The position numbers were made by a program, and so were the translations under genes. A stretch of 64,000 bases of DNA from Opisthocomus hoazin. Taxonomy: Eukaryota; Chordata; Aves; Opisthocomiformes; Opisthocomidae. The stretch covers positions 126,926,465 to 126,990,464 of the forward strand of contig NC_134414.1 in assembly GCF_030867145.1 (NCBI RefSeq). Reading direction: 5' to 3'. Shown here in pieces: positions 36,001-46,400 of this stretch. The first letter of the stretch is position 1. Every line of letters begins with the position of its first letter. The notes under the pieces were generated by a model. The model was not told the origin of the DNA and made no database searches. It saw nothing but the letters and a program-made list of their open reading frames with translations.

Positions 36001-38775
36001 AGTTTCTTATGAGCCAGAATGGATCAAACGCTTGCACAGCAGGAGAGGACACGCAGGAAAGACTGGCATGATTAACACACTGTCCAGTCCATTTTACTTC
36101 CCTGCTTTGGGGTTCAATTCAGGAGCCCTGGCAATGCACCCCAAGGTAATTTAAGAGGTAACTGTATAACTTGGTGTGTGCCCTGCTCCTCTGCCCAAAC
36201 TCATCATCCTAGAGGCAAAGGGCGGCAGAGGTGGGGGATCAGCCGCTTCTCAACTGATGCACTTCACAGTCTCCTGTAGTCATCTGTTTGTCTTAACACA
36301 CCGGGCTCCCAGAGGCAGCAGCTGAGTACCTGTGATTTGCTACCTCTACTTTGTAAATAGCTCATTTTAGCAGAGGGTGAGTGAAGTAGACTTTTGAGCC
36401 TCCCAAGATGAACGATCACCAGAACCCCCATGTACCACAGAACAAAATGCTGCCGTTTAGCAGCCCAACCTGGTTGTTTGGGTTTTTTATAAAGAAGACA
36501 TCAATACAACAAAACTTGTGCCCCGCAGATAAGTGGGTGTTTAGTAGAAAATTCTGAAGAAAGTGGGAAAGGTGACAAAAGGGTGTGATTTAGTGAGCTC
36601 ATCTTTTGTACATGCAAGTGTGGGGTGGACTGTGGGAGAAGAGAAGAGGAGGGGGCAGAACTGTAATGGGGAACTTGCCAAGTAGCTGTCTAGTTTGGAG
36701 AGTGTGGTTTGAATACAGTCCTGAGAATGTTGTTCGTGCAGCAGGAGACACCCCTTCTGAGTAGTAAACTTGGCCTGTGAATAATGAAAGGCTCTCCACT
36801 GATAACAGAAGTCCAACGATAACAGCCTTTCAAAATTTGTAGACTGGAAGGATTCTGGAAAATGTGGCTATGAGCAAGTCTTGGGTAGACCTGCGTGCTG
36901 GAAGAGACAAGAGGCACTCCAGAATTCACTCAGTGGACTAGAGCCAGTCACTCACAAAAATAAAGAGCCTACCTGTTCTTATTTTGCAGGCACGCTAGGA
37001 GAAATACTGCTGCCCTCCCAGTTCTTTGCAATAATGACTAGGGCAGGAGAGAGCTATGCCCATGCAGACAGGTAGCAAGTCCACTCTGACTGCTCTGCTC
37101 CTTTAAAATTCTGGAATTTCTAAATCTCAGAATTTTATAAAGCCTCAAATCAAAACTCAGGAATTATTTTGAGGGAAGGGTCCTCAAAGTCAGGAGATCT
37201 CTCACACAAAGCAGAATCTAAACAGACAAAATGATTTCTATAAGTTGGGAAAATCCGAGACAGATTCTGGAGGAATTCGGTTCTAACAACTATTTCTCAC
37301 TTCTAGGTTGGAAAAATAACCCTTTGGATTTATTAATCCGTGGAGCAGAGACCTCTGTTCCGCTCACAGAGTACAAAAGACAGCTACAAATGTCAGCAAG
37401 AACTCAGCAGCACCCACTTAAAATACTGCTACTACTGCAGACAATAGAGAATGAGACAGTAAAGCCCACACTTACTGGCTTTCTTATCCAGATAATCATA
37501 ATTTCCAGTTCAAACCAAAAGCATCAGGGCAAACAGACTTTTAACTTCTGGCTCGGAGTACTTAATCAGTTCACATCTCCCTTTAGATGTAATGAGTCAT
37601 CCTACTAGCTATTTAGATACACCGTCACCCACAATCCATTAGCAAACACCTTCGAGAGGCAAAAGGAGGGACAAGTCTGAACAGAGTTGGGAAGGCATTT
37701 ACCCACACTGTCTTACCTGCTCCATCATTAATGGCTCTTCTTTCTTCTCCCTCAGTTTTCAAGAAGCGCGTTAGACAAGGACTGCCAGGGAAGGGGTCAG
37801 CCATCACTACATCTCCCATGAGGCCAGGGCCTTTTGCAGGACAGTGTGTCTCCTGCACAGACACACGCACACTTGGGGTCTCAGTGGACTCCCAGATCCT
37901 ACGGTTTCTCTGGCAGCTAGTTGTGACTCCCCTGGCCCTCCCTTTATCCACCTACTTTCCCATGCTTTTTGCTCTGCAAACCGCCTTGATCCCTTCCTTT
38001 ATTTCCTCCCATAAACATCCCGTAATAAGTCTTGTCTAAACCTCAAATGCTCTCTCCTCACATGCATCGATGATCTGTCCCATACCTTTAGTAACACCCT
38101 TCCACCCCCATCTGTAAGGTGATCTGGAGAGCTGCTCCCTCTCACTCAGTGGGTCAAAGTCACCCTGGTACCAGCAGGATGATGGGTCTCCTGGGACAGC
38201 CCTGGGGGGGTGTGGGGCAGGGGGTTATCCGGATTTCCCCAATTGCCATTTTGCCGCCGTGCTCCCTCATGTGTGTGGTGATGAGCTTTTCGTTACGTAG
38301 CGTACCCCTAAGTGTTATCGACCTCAGAACAAGAGTCAGGCCTTCACCCTCCATCCCACCAGGCACGCACGTGGTGTTGGGTGCTCCTGGTGCCCAGCCA
38401 CAGCTGGCACAATAGGGAAATGACTCTGGATTTACAAACCATTTCCAGTGCTACGTACATTGGTCAACACCACTGCATAAGCACGCAGGCTATACCAGAT
38501 CTGTTCACGTTGCAGACTTCGTCAGGGTATAATCACCATGCTGAAGCTTCTCTCTCTCTTTCTCTCCCCCCTCCCAGGAACACTTTGACAAAAAAGATTC
38601 TATGAATTCCAGCGAACTGTGGTACTCTACTGTCAGCCACGATGTAAAACATGAAGCCTCTGTGATGAACACCAATAATCAGACAGAATACGCACTTGTC
38701 AACATGCCCAAGAGCGAGAAAAATATTGCCAGCACTGAAGAGCACAGTGAATATGATTACGTCCTGATAGCTTAG
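27458..38775 (+). CDS. GCSAM: GCSAM, germinal-centre-associated signalling and motility adaptor; exon 2 not firmly located
   Basis: Exons found: 27458-27483, 33578-33627, 35203-35237 and 38578-38775. The last three join in frame (phases 1 and 0). GCSAM (HGAL/M17) is a B-cell adaptor tethered to the membrane by lipid and phosphorylated on tyrosines to modulate BCR signalling and motility. The start MGNCL matches the mouse protein and is an N-myristoylation/palmitoylation signal. Exon 3 starts WKTNIPIRRK, parallel to the human PWKKILIFEKR region. The terminal exon carries ELWYSTVSH, TEYALVNMP and SEYDYVLIA, parallel to human ELCYTLINH, TEYSLLHMP and DEYELLMP. An exon joining 27483 to 33578 must exist (phase 2 on both sides); a weak candidate is 29351-29410. 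Orientation opposite to C3orf52 agrees with human. Confidence 0.85.
28870..29079 (+). other. Open frame with a single transmembrane-like segment, not assigned
   Basis: The frame ending at 29079 reads HPTPLAIGLL, a hydrophobic run through ALLLLNTVLALSLCLC, then a polar tail rich in Ser, Asn and Lys. It could be a small membrane protein or a transmembrane exon, but no clear acceptor, donor or known family was found. It lies inside GCSAM intron 1. Confidence 0.2.
29351..29410 (+). other. Weak candidate for GCSAM exon 2
   Basis: The block reads SMEPCSQKQFESRPAKPMLK in the frame required by exon 1 and ends AAAAAG/GTGGGT in phase 2, which is what exon 3 needs. The acceptor side (CCCCAAAG) has almost no pyrimidine tract, and the Cys-rich motif of mammalian GCSAM (GCFCLP) is absent. 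I rate it a possibility only. Confidence 0.2.
30045..30076. repeat. Poly-T run in a GCSAM intron
   Basis: Thirty-two consecutive T on the plus strand, followed by CAG. No retroposed gene or SINE body was recognised beside it, so it is called a homopolymer rather than a poly-A tail. Confidence 0.9.
33578..33627 (+). CDS. GCSAM: GCSAM exon 3 (50 nt)
   Basis: Acceptor CTTCCTTATCCCAG and donor GAAA/GTAAGT flank a 50-nt block. In the frame set by the downstream exons it reads WKTNIPIRRKTYAHKE, aligning with the WKKILIFEKRQDSQNE part of human GCSAM. It enters in phase 2 and leaves in phase 1. Confidence 0.75.
34543..34554 (+). promoter_or_regulatory. ISRE/IRF-type motif in GCSAM intron
   Basis: GAAAGTGAAAGC contains the IRF core GAAANNGAAA. 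It lies between GCSAM exons 3 and 4. A second, weaker match (CAAAGTGAAACT, 31586-31597) lies upstream in the gene. Use as an enhancer in B cells is inference. Confidence 0.3.
35203..35237 (+). CDS. GCSAM: GCSAM exon 4 (35 nt microexon)
   Basis: Acceptor CTCTTTCCCCAG and donor CAAG/GTAATG flank 35 nt reading QTYSHSTSTIK. Human GCSAM has QTYSEEL just before its terminal tyrosine region, so the QTYS tetrapeptide is conserved. The exon enters in phase 1 and leaves in phase 0, matching exons 3 and 5. Confidence 0.78.
37900..38300. repeat. Right copy of the dispersed repeat
   Basis: This is the partner of the 0.7-1.2 kb block (shared CATCCCGTAATAAGTC, CTCCTGGGACA and TGCCAT segments). It lies in the last intron of GCSAM, about 0.3 kb before the terminal exon, in the same orientation as the left copy. 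Divergence by eye is substantial, so the relationship is old. Confidence 0.5.
38578..38775 (+). CDS. GCSAM: GCSAM terminal exon: tyrosine motifs and stop
   Basis: A long CT-rich tract ending CTCCCAG precedes GAACACTTTGAC. The exon encodes 65 residues and a TAG at 38773-38775. Tyrosine motifs are YSTV, YALV and YDYV, the first two matching human YTLI and YSLL in context. The human segment with EEYYENVP and the roughly 25-residue extension after EYELLMP are both absent, so this protein is shorter. Confidence 0.9.
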   Translation, partial: EHFDKKDSMNSSELWYSTVSHDVKHEASVMNTNNQTEYALVNMPKSEKNIASTEEHSEYDYVLIA

Positions 38776-39412
38776 AAAGGGACACTTTCTGCTCCCAAGG
38801 TACTCTTTTATTTGAATGTTTAAGCCCGCAGTATGCAGCCTTGCTAACCAGCCTACCTCTGCTGTCAGGTCATCAAAGAAACGTGTCTCTCGTGTTACCG
38901 AGCTTACTCATTAGGACACATCTGCCAGTCATTTCCCATGAGACAAACCTGTCCATGAAAAGGTGATTACAGAAAGAGACATGGACAGGGTACAGGGCTT
39001 GACAATTAGTCCCAGAGGAATCAGCAGCAACAGCCATTCTAAGATAATGTTTCTCTACAGATAATTAGGTGCTTCATTACTAGAAGCAACTAAGGCTGCA
39101 TATTTGCTGGACTTTCACAGTACAATTTTTTTAAAAAGGGCTCTTACAGAACTATCGATAGAAATCTCAAAAATGCTATAGTAACACCCCTTGCTGTTGG
39201 GATTTTGTTTGGTTGGGGGGGGTGTGTGTTTTGATTTTTAAATGAAGGTATAGACCCTGTATTAGGTGCACGTGCTCTTTTCATAAGTTTCTCTGGCCTG
39301 CTTGATATATACCGTTCTACAATGTACAATTTTGATAAAGAACTTAAATTGCTCCTCCCTTTTAATGTAATATCACTTTTCTTAGCGTGAAGTTTCAGTG
39401 AAGTTGGAATTA

Positions 39413-39418
39413 AATAAA
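39413..39418 (+). terminator. Candidate proximal poly(A) signal of GCSAM
   Basis: AATAAA about 640 bases after the GCSAM stop, within an A-rich stretch. It could give a shorter 3' untranslated region than the signal at 39751. Confidence 0.35.
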
Positions 39419-39750
39419 AAAGCAACAAACTGCAAGCAAAACAAACAATCTAGCCACTTAGAAGACTATGAAACCTGGTGCTGTGCAGGCAGCGCACCTC
39501 TCAGTAGAAGATTCCCGGGTGTTGCCCCCATGACACAACACTTCCAGCTCGCTCCAGCTGGAGCCTCAGGTCTGGGTCTCTGCAACACCGGAACGTAACC
39601 ACCGCACAGCCCATCGCCCCTCTGCCAGCAGCGTTTCTGGACACGCACCTAGGACTGAAACCAGTTATTCAGCTGTTCACCAGACCTCATAAAGTGATTA
39701 TGTGCCTGTGTTCTTGCTTAAGCATGGTTTTTTGCTCCCTCCATTTTTGT

Positions 39751-39756
39751 AATAAA
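39751..39756 (+). terminator. Candidate distal poly(A) signal of GCSAM
   Basis: AATAAA in TTTTTGTAATAAAACATTTT, about 975 bases after the stop codon, with T-rich sequence upstream. A plausible main 3' end for the transcript. Confidence 0.45.
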
Positions 39757-42700
39757 ACATTTTGGAAGAAAACATTTAATGGTTTAGCTGATTTTAAAAG
39801 TTCCTTCGTATGTGATTGCTGGCTGCAGCCCTGGCTTTATGGTGTAGCTCCTTTATGATTCCCACCTGCATTTTCGGTGCCGGCGGCAGTCCCACGGGTG
39901 AACAGTCGCACGCAGCAGTGGACGGACATGCTGCTAGCACAGTGCAGGAGGCAGCGCCCTGCCGGTACCGCTGCACACGCACCTGAATCTGCCCAAAGTT
40001 TGTACTGGCTCCTGTGGCTACACAGACAACTGCCTGCCATGGGATGTTAAAGGGCTGGTTGCACACTCCACAAGCTGGATTAGCAGAACTATCTTACCTC
40101 TTCCATTTTAAGAGTGATTCAGTTGCCTCGGTCATTAAAGTATTACTCACACTCCTTCTATAAAAAAAATAACACTAAGCATTCACACAGAATATCTAAT
40201 TTGATGAAATCATGTGTTTTCACACTGCTCTGTCCCTAAAGGATGAGGTCATAATTTATACACTTGGTTATTTCCTTTTACATGATCAATTTGCCTCAAA
40301 GATATAAAACCAGAAACTACATTTTGTCATTTTTTGACATTTCCTTCAAGTTCAGAGCTTGACTCGAGGTAAACTGTAAAGTTCTGTTCAATATCACAAC
40401 ATCTTACTACATCTCCTTCTTTCCTGTGAATTGTTGGGGTAAAGGTACTGATGTAGAGGAGGATGGCTGGAAAAAAAATGAAAGCTTGGCTGCTCCTTTT
40501 TTCTGTCCACTCTTAATGCATGTAATGGTATCTCCATAAAGAATCATAATCATTATATAATTTTTCAGTCTTTAGAAACAGAATCAAGATAAAGACGTGT
40601 TCAAGGGCAGGTTCAGTTGTTTCAGAGTGGTAAGATTAAGCAGCATCTCAAAGGCAAATAATTTCTTTGCTGCTGGCATTTTCATAGCCTGCTGCTTTTG
40701 GAACAAACCATACAAACCATGAATTTTACTCTTCCCTGCTGTAAGAATCGGGAGTATCTCTTCTAGTTGTACGCTGCAGAGAATATTGCATCAAGAGAAA
40801 TTATTGTTCTTATAGCCAACGTTACATCTTACAAATCAAGATGGGGTCAGAATTAGCCACAAATGTGAGAACCACATGAACTACTGATTTGGTCCAGGCG
40901 GTTTCCAAAGCTCAGTTAAAACCCAAGCAATAACAAGTGTGGGTTTAAGTGCATGGCTCTGTCAGACAGATATTTCATACAGCTCTAGGCATTTAGAATT
41001 CAGATTGTTATTTTCCAGCTCAAACAGCTGGAAGACTGGAGCTGCTAAAGAATGAAAACAACCATTTTAAGAGAAAAATAAATAATTTAATGCACAATCA
41101 AATTGTCAGATTATTCTTTAAATAAAAAATGGAAACACAATGTCCTATAAGATATTTCTCACAATACAAAAGGTTTCTTAAAATAAATTTGTCTATCCAA
41201 AAGTAGTAACATTTGTACTGGCTATAAACAAGTGACAAGAAGCTATACTTCACTAACGTGGTAGTACATCCATTCCATTCCACGTAAAGTTAATGCTTAA
41301 TTTTTAATTTTTGTGTTATAACCAGTTACTGGCTATAACTGTCATGCCACACTGGCCTACAGGGTCTGCTTCAGCACCTTCCTCTTGGCACTGGTCCACC
41401 TCATCTGATCTCTTCATCACAAACGCAGGTCAAATAGCTGTCCATTCACTGGTGCCAGTAACGAACTATTAAAGCACACAGCTAATTTCACCCTTGAAAG
41501 ATTCCTGTGGCATTCAGATGCATTAGTGAACAAGACATGTTTCTTCCTTCATTTCTATTTCACTTTGCAGAAGAGAAAAATAGAGCAGGTACCACCTTAT
41601 GCAGGAAGACGGTAGAATGAACAAGGGAATGACGAGAGTTGAAGCTCACTTAAGAAGCTAGTGCAAAGGTCTTGCATGTAAAGAAAATAGAGAGGATATT
41701 TAGGTTCTCAGATTGTTTTACAGAGAAAGAACAGCAGAGAAACATGACATATGGAGTTAGCAGGGAAAAGAGTAACAGAATTGAGCATGGGTGGAAGTGA
41801 GCATTAAGGATGAAGCTGTACAGATAAATTTGGATAAGCCAAGAGAAGAAGAAAGGAGCCATGTGCAAGACATCTTTTAAAGCTCATGCAAGGAATCCAG
41901 ATTTAATTGTACGGCAAGACAAAGTGGAGGTTTCAAAGTCAACAAAGCACGCATCAGACAAGATACATGCCTTTCACAAGAGTGAAATGGATTATTGAGA
42001 TATCAGGACAACAATAAAGAAGGAGGTAGTGGTGTTATAGGAGTACAACACTGTTATAAATATACCGTATTTTCCATTTTCAATATTGCATCACAGACAG
42101 TATATACCTGACAACACCTTTAGAAGTGTTTCTACCTAGTGAATTGCTCCCTGCCCTGGGGTTGCTAATAGACAGGAGAAGCCCTTCTCTTCTAGGAGGT
42201 GTGGAAGACGAGGATTCTTTCCATCTTTTCTCTGAAAGTTAAAACAGTACATTATTAACATTAAAGTGAAACTTTTGTTAGATATTCCTGCATATTCTTT
42301 CCTGTTCCTTTTACACTGCATTTTCTATGAATCCTGTCAGTACATAAGGAACAAAATGATACTGAGAATTGGAACTCGTGACTTCTTGCTTTCTTGTCCC
42401 TTGATAAGAGTACCAAGGAAAATCAATACGAGTTAACCGCAAATCTTACTTATATACAATGTATGGTAATGTGTTAGCCTAGAATTATTCTGAAAGCATG
42501 TAGGTGTCGTTCAGTAATTTGAGAGTTGGGGGGAAGCAGCTCTATGCATTGTTTGCAGTAAAATTGTAAAGCTCATAGGATTTTTATACTGACATTTCAG
42601 TCAAGGCATATCTAAATGCATTGGAATCGCTGTCTAGTCATTGGTAATCATTGGAACCACTACCCAGAAAACCTGGGAGAATGAACATTTGGCTCTTTTA

Positions 42701-43209
42701 AAAGGTGTCTCTGTGCATAATAAATTTTCAAAAAACACTCTGAAAAGACAAAAATGTGGATGCTTGTTTATCTTTGACTGTGAAAAAATCCGAAGTTACC
42801 TCCCAAATTACTTCTCCTGTTTTACTTGATTTAAAATTTATTTTGTAAGCAAATATGAGTATACAATAAGGAGAAACACTTTGTAGTTATTTGGCTCCCA
42901 ATTATGAGGAGATTTTCTTTGTACACATAAAATACAAGAAGAGATCTGAAAAGATTTGTTGGAGTCTGTAGCCAACCTGTCTCATCACTGCTCCCTTTCT
43001 TATCAGAGGACCAAACAGTGAGTCCTAGGTTATAAGCTTAGCATAGCAAGTTTTTCTTGAAAATTGAATATTTTACAATTTTCTTAATACTGTTGTGCAA
43101 AATATATTTACCAACAAATCTCAATCTCTTTCCAGAAAGATTTCCCTCCTCTCAAGTAAATACTTCTGCTCTTTGTAAAGAAACTGTGTCTCTAATGTAC
43201 AGCACTTAC

Positions 43210-43409
43210 ATGTTAATGTGAGAGAAGTCGGGTCAAGCTTTAACCTGTTGCATTCAGATGTCCCAGGATCAGAAGTATCATCTTCATCATAAATATTTTG
43301 ACGTAGAACATTCCTTATAAAATCTGGGTTCATTGTATTTTCCATAAACCCTTCTGTTGATGGAGGTACAGAAAATTCTAGCTGATAAAATACAGTGGAG
43401 TTTTCATTA
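43210..43409 (-). CDS. C3orf52: C3orf52 exon 5: C-terminal region
   Basis: Acceptor ACTTTGTTTTTCAG leads into [20 protein letters not shown] and ends [14 protein letters not shown]. Human has NATVTYDLQFGVPSDDE and CESLGLDPTSLLL. The exon ends ACAT/GTAAGT in phase 1, so at least the stop codon is completed elsewhere. Confidence 0.88.
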
Positions 43410-46400
43410 CTGAAAAACAAAGTCAAATATGAATACCTTCAAATACCCCCTGGATCTTTTATTTTTTAAGATGACTGACTTTACATATCAATGTTGGTGT
43501 GGATTTTTCTTAAATTTATTTTGAATGAGTTTACTATTTAAACAAGCTCTACTTCTCAGAGCAGCTCTTGACATTGAGAGAGACTGGGCACATATCTGAC
43601 GCCAACCTGAAATATGTTTTCAAATGCACAAAGGGCAATTGGACATGTGTCCTAATGGGGTGAGGTTTTCAGCACTCATGCTTTACAGGTGCTTAACGAT
43701 AAGAGGTGCTGTGACATCTCATGCACAGGTTAGCTAAGAACCTGCAGAAAGATTTGCTCTCCTGCTAACAGTACCTGGGGCCACCCAGCTGTGCTCCTAA
43801 CTCATCTCTGGAGTGGATTATGCACATCACAGAATAGAAGTCCATCTCTTGAGATTTCGTTGCTTGTTGTCTATCCAACCCACTGACTACAATTCAACAG
43901 TTACATTTTTGTACTCATAGAATTTAAAACATCAGAATAATAGGTGGATGGGAGAAAAGGAGACACAGAGAGAGAGACAAAAAGGCAGAGAGAGACACAC
44001 ACACACACACAAAGAGGCAGAGAGAGAGTGAAACATCAACTAGTCAATATGCATGCAGGGCTATAGTTTTGTACTTGATGGTCTAAAACATAATTGTTAC
44101 CAGAAAGGCTAAGGAGCTATGGCTTACTCATTGAACAGAGCCAGCATGCCCAAGGGAGCACGATGGAACTCCTGTTCCATCAGTCTCCCCAACATGCTGT
44201 TGCTTTGAGATTTGCTCCTGTTGTCCAAAATAAAGTGAGAGGGAAAAGTGGTCTAAACAAATGAGCAATGCAATATTACTGGTTTGGATCTCACAATTTA
44301 TGTGTCCCTGTTGTCTTTAGCTCTTTTGGGAATAAAACAGTTCTCCTCTCCCCATGAAAGCCATTTCATGTATTTAAGGCTACTGAAGCCATGTCAGTCT
44401 GAAGTCATCCCAGCAGCCAATTTGCCTCCTAATAAATATCCTGGAATATGCTTATTAAGGGCTGCACTTGGAACCAAAGACAATAGAGAGGATGCTTAAC
44501 AGCAGCAAAGTGTTACTGTTATTATATAGTATTAGCAGCACTTGCCATTAACTTCAGAGGATGTTTCGACCAGTTTTCACTACCTATATATGTAACTTTC
44601 TTCAGACAACCTATTTTTCAGATTTAAGTGTTGTGCATAAGTGTAGGCACATGCATGTTTCATCAAAAGCCTGGAATTTTCAGATAGTTTCGGTGACAGA
44701 AATAGCTTACCTGAAATAAACCACCTGAGCCGACCTAAAATAGCGTCCTAGAGCTGGAGATGAACTGTAGACATCTGTTAACTTGGAGAAGAAAAAGAAA
44801 AGAAAAAGAAAAAAAAATGTATTTCTTCCATTCATTCTCTCTTTTCCCCATAAAAGCAAGTACAGCGAACCATTCTTACAAGGTGGTTTAACAGCGATAA
44901 ACAGAGAGGCCGAAGGCCAAATATCAGCAAATGTCTGCCCTGGAAAAGGTACACAATCCCTTTAAGCTTGACAGACAAGTTAATCTGTGTGTTTGAGTGA
45001 TTACTATATTACCTTAACACAATAGAAGCATTCAGGGTGAACTAAAAGCACGTGCTTTTGTTGCCATGTGCAATTTATGCTGTTTGGCTTGGTTTTTTAT
45101 TAGTACCAAAAAGCTTTTCTACTATCTTCGTAGACAGAAGGGTCTCTCAACTGAAAGCCTCTTTCCACAGCAAGTCTAAGTCCTCACCGCCACGCTTGCT
45201 GACCTTATTTCAGCTGTAAGTTAGAGCTGTGATGGCTCAATGGAAATGGCAGCTATAAACCCAGGCTGTCATTGTGTGCTTACAAGAAACCACAACAGAG
45301 GATTTTTTGCCAGTAATGGGTTCAGATGATCTTCACAGGCCCCTCATAACTTAATTTATTCAATGATTCTACGAAAAAGGTGAAGATTCTGTCCCAACCA
45401 TTACTCAAATTTGGGAAAAGATTCTGACTTTTTTTTTTTTTTTTTAATATGTCAATGCAAACTCCTTGTGTGCTTAGCAGCAGACAATACTTTTTTCCAG
45501 ATCAGGACTTAAAATTGTACTAGAAAAAGTACAACTAGAAATTTTTTGTGGACTTACAGATGACTGAGTTGTTACACAGAGAAACAGAAGTTTCTTAAAA
45601 TAGGAAAACACTGAATCTGTGTTACAAGCATAATCAGCTTTGCCAAGAACCACATCAACATATACCCTCTTAGTGATGTCTTCAGAGAAAAGGTGTGGGA
45701 GACCACACATTAACTCCAACGTTCCTGAAAAATTGCGATATTTTCCACTGTTTAGTAGTGCATCAGGATCCCAATAGTCATCCTCATCTGTGTAAACATC
45801 TATTAGTGAAAAGGAGACAGAAAAGGAAGGAAAAAGTTTCAGTTAGGAGAAGTATTGAAAAGAACCCTCTTGGCTTTCTTCAGTGTGGCTTTCTCAAAAA
45901 TTTCCCAGGTAATGACAGGGAGTGACAGAAAGAACGTGCAAGTCATCTGCGGAAAAGTGACAGCACATGGAAGTCAATCACCCACCCTCATTAGCAAAGG
46001 TCAGCAGCTTTGGGAGCCAGACAGGCACTGACACCACACAAGGGGATGTAAATGACCCATTGCACTTGTTGCAATGTTACAAGCATCATTTCCATCCTCA
46101 TTCCCAACGCGGTGCTCATAACATTTTCTCACTCAGCTACAAACGGGAATTGCCATCTGATCAGGATACGAGTCACTTGCTGCCTGCTAAAATAAAAGCA
46201 TGCACGTCGACTACTCACCACACCACCCTCTGCAGTCAGCATCCCAGTTCCTCCACCAGTTTGCAGAAGGAGTTTAAAGGATGCTACTTTTCAATTAGTG
46301 TTATATTAGATTGTACATGTTGTACATTTTTATTAGAGGATGAACCGAGAATGAGATACTTACTAGAATAAAGAACTAGGCTGATGAGAATGACCAGGAA

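Larger units (their letters stand above)
38776..43209. other. GCSAM 3' UTR and convergent intergenic region
   Basis: GCSAM and C3orf52 converge here. The left kilobase is taken as GCSAM 3' untranslated sequence. The rest shows no exon I can support except a possible last exon of C3orf52 near 42.23 kb. A minus-strand AATAAA near 42.84 kb (TTTATT on plus) may serve C3orf52. Confidence 0.45.
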
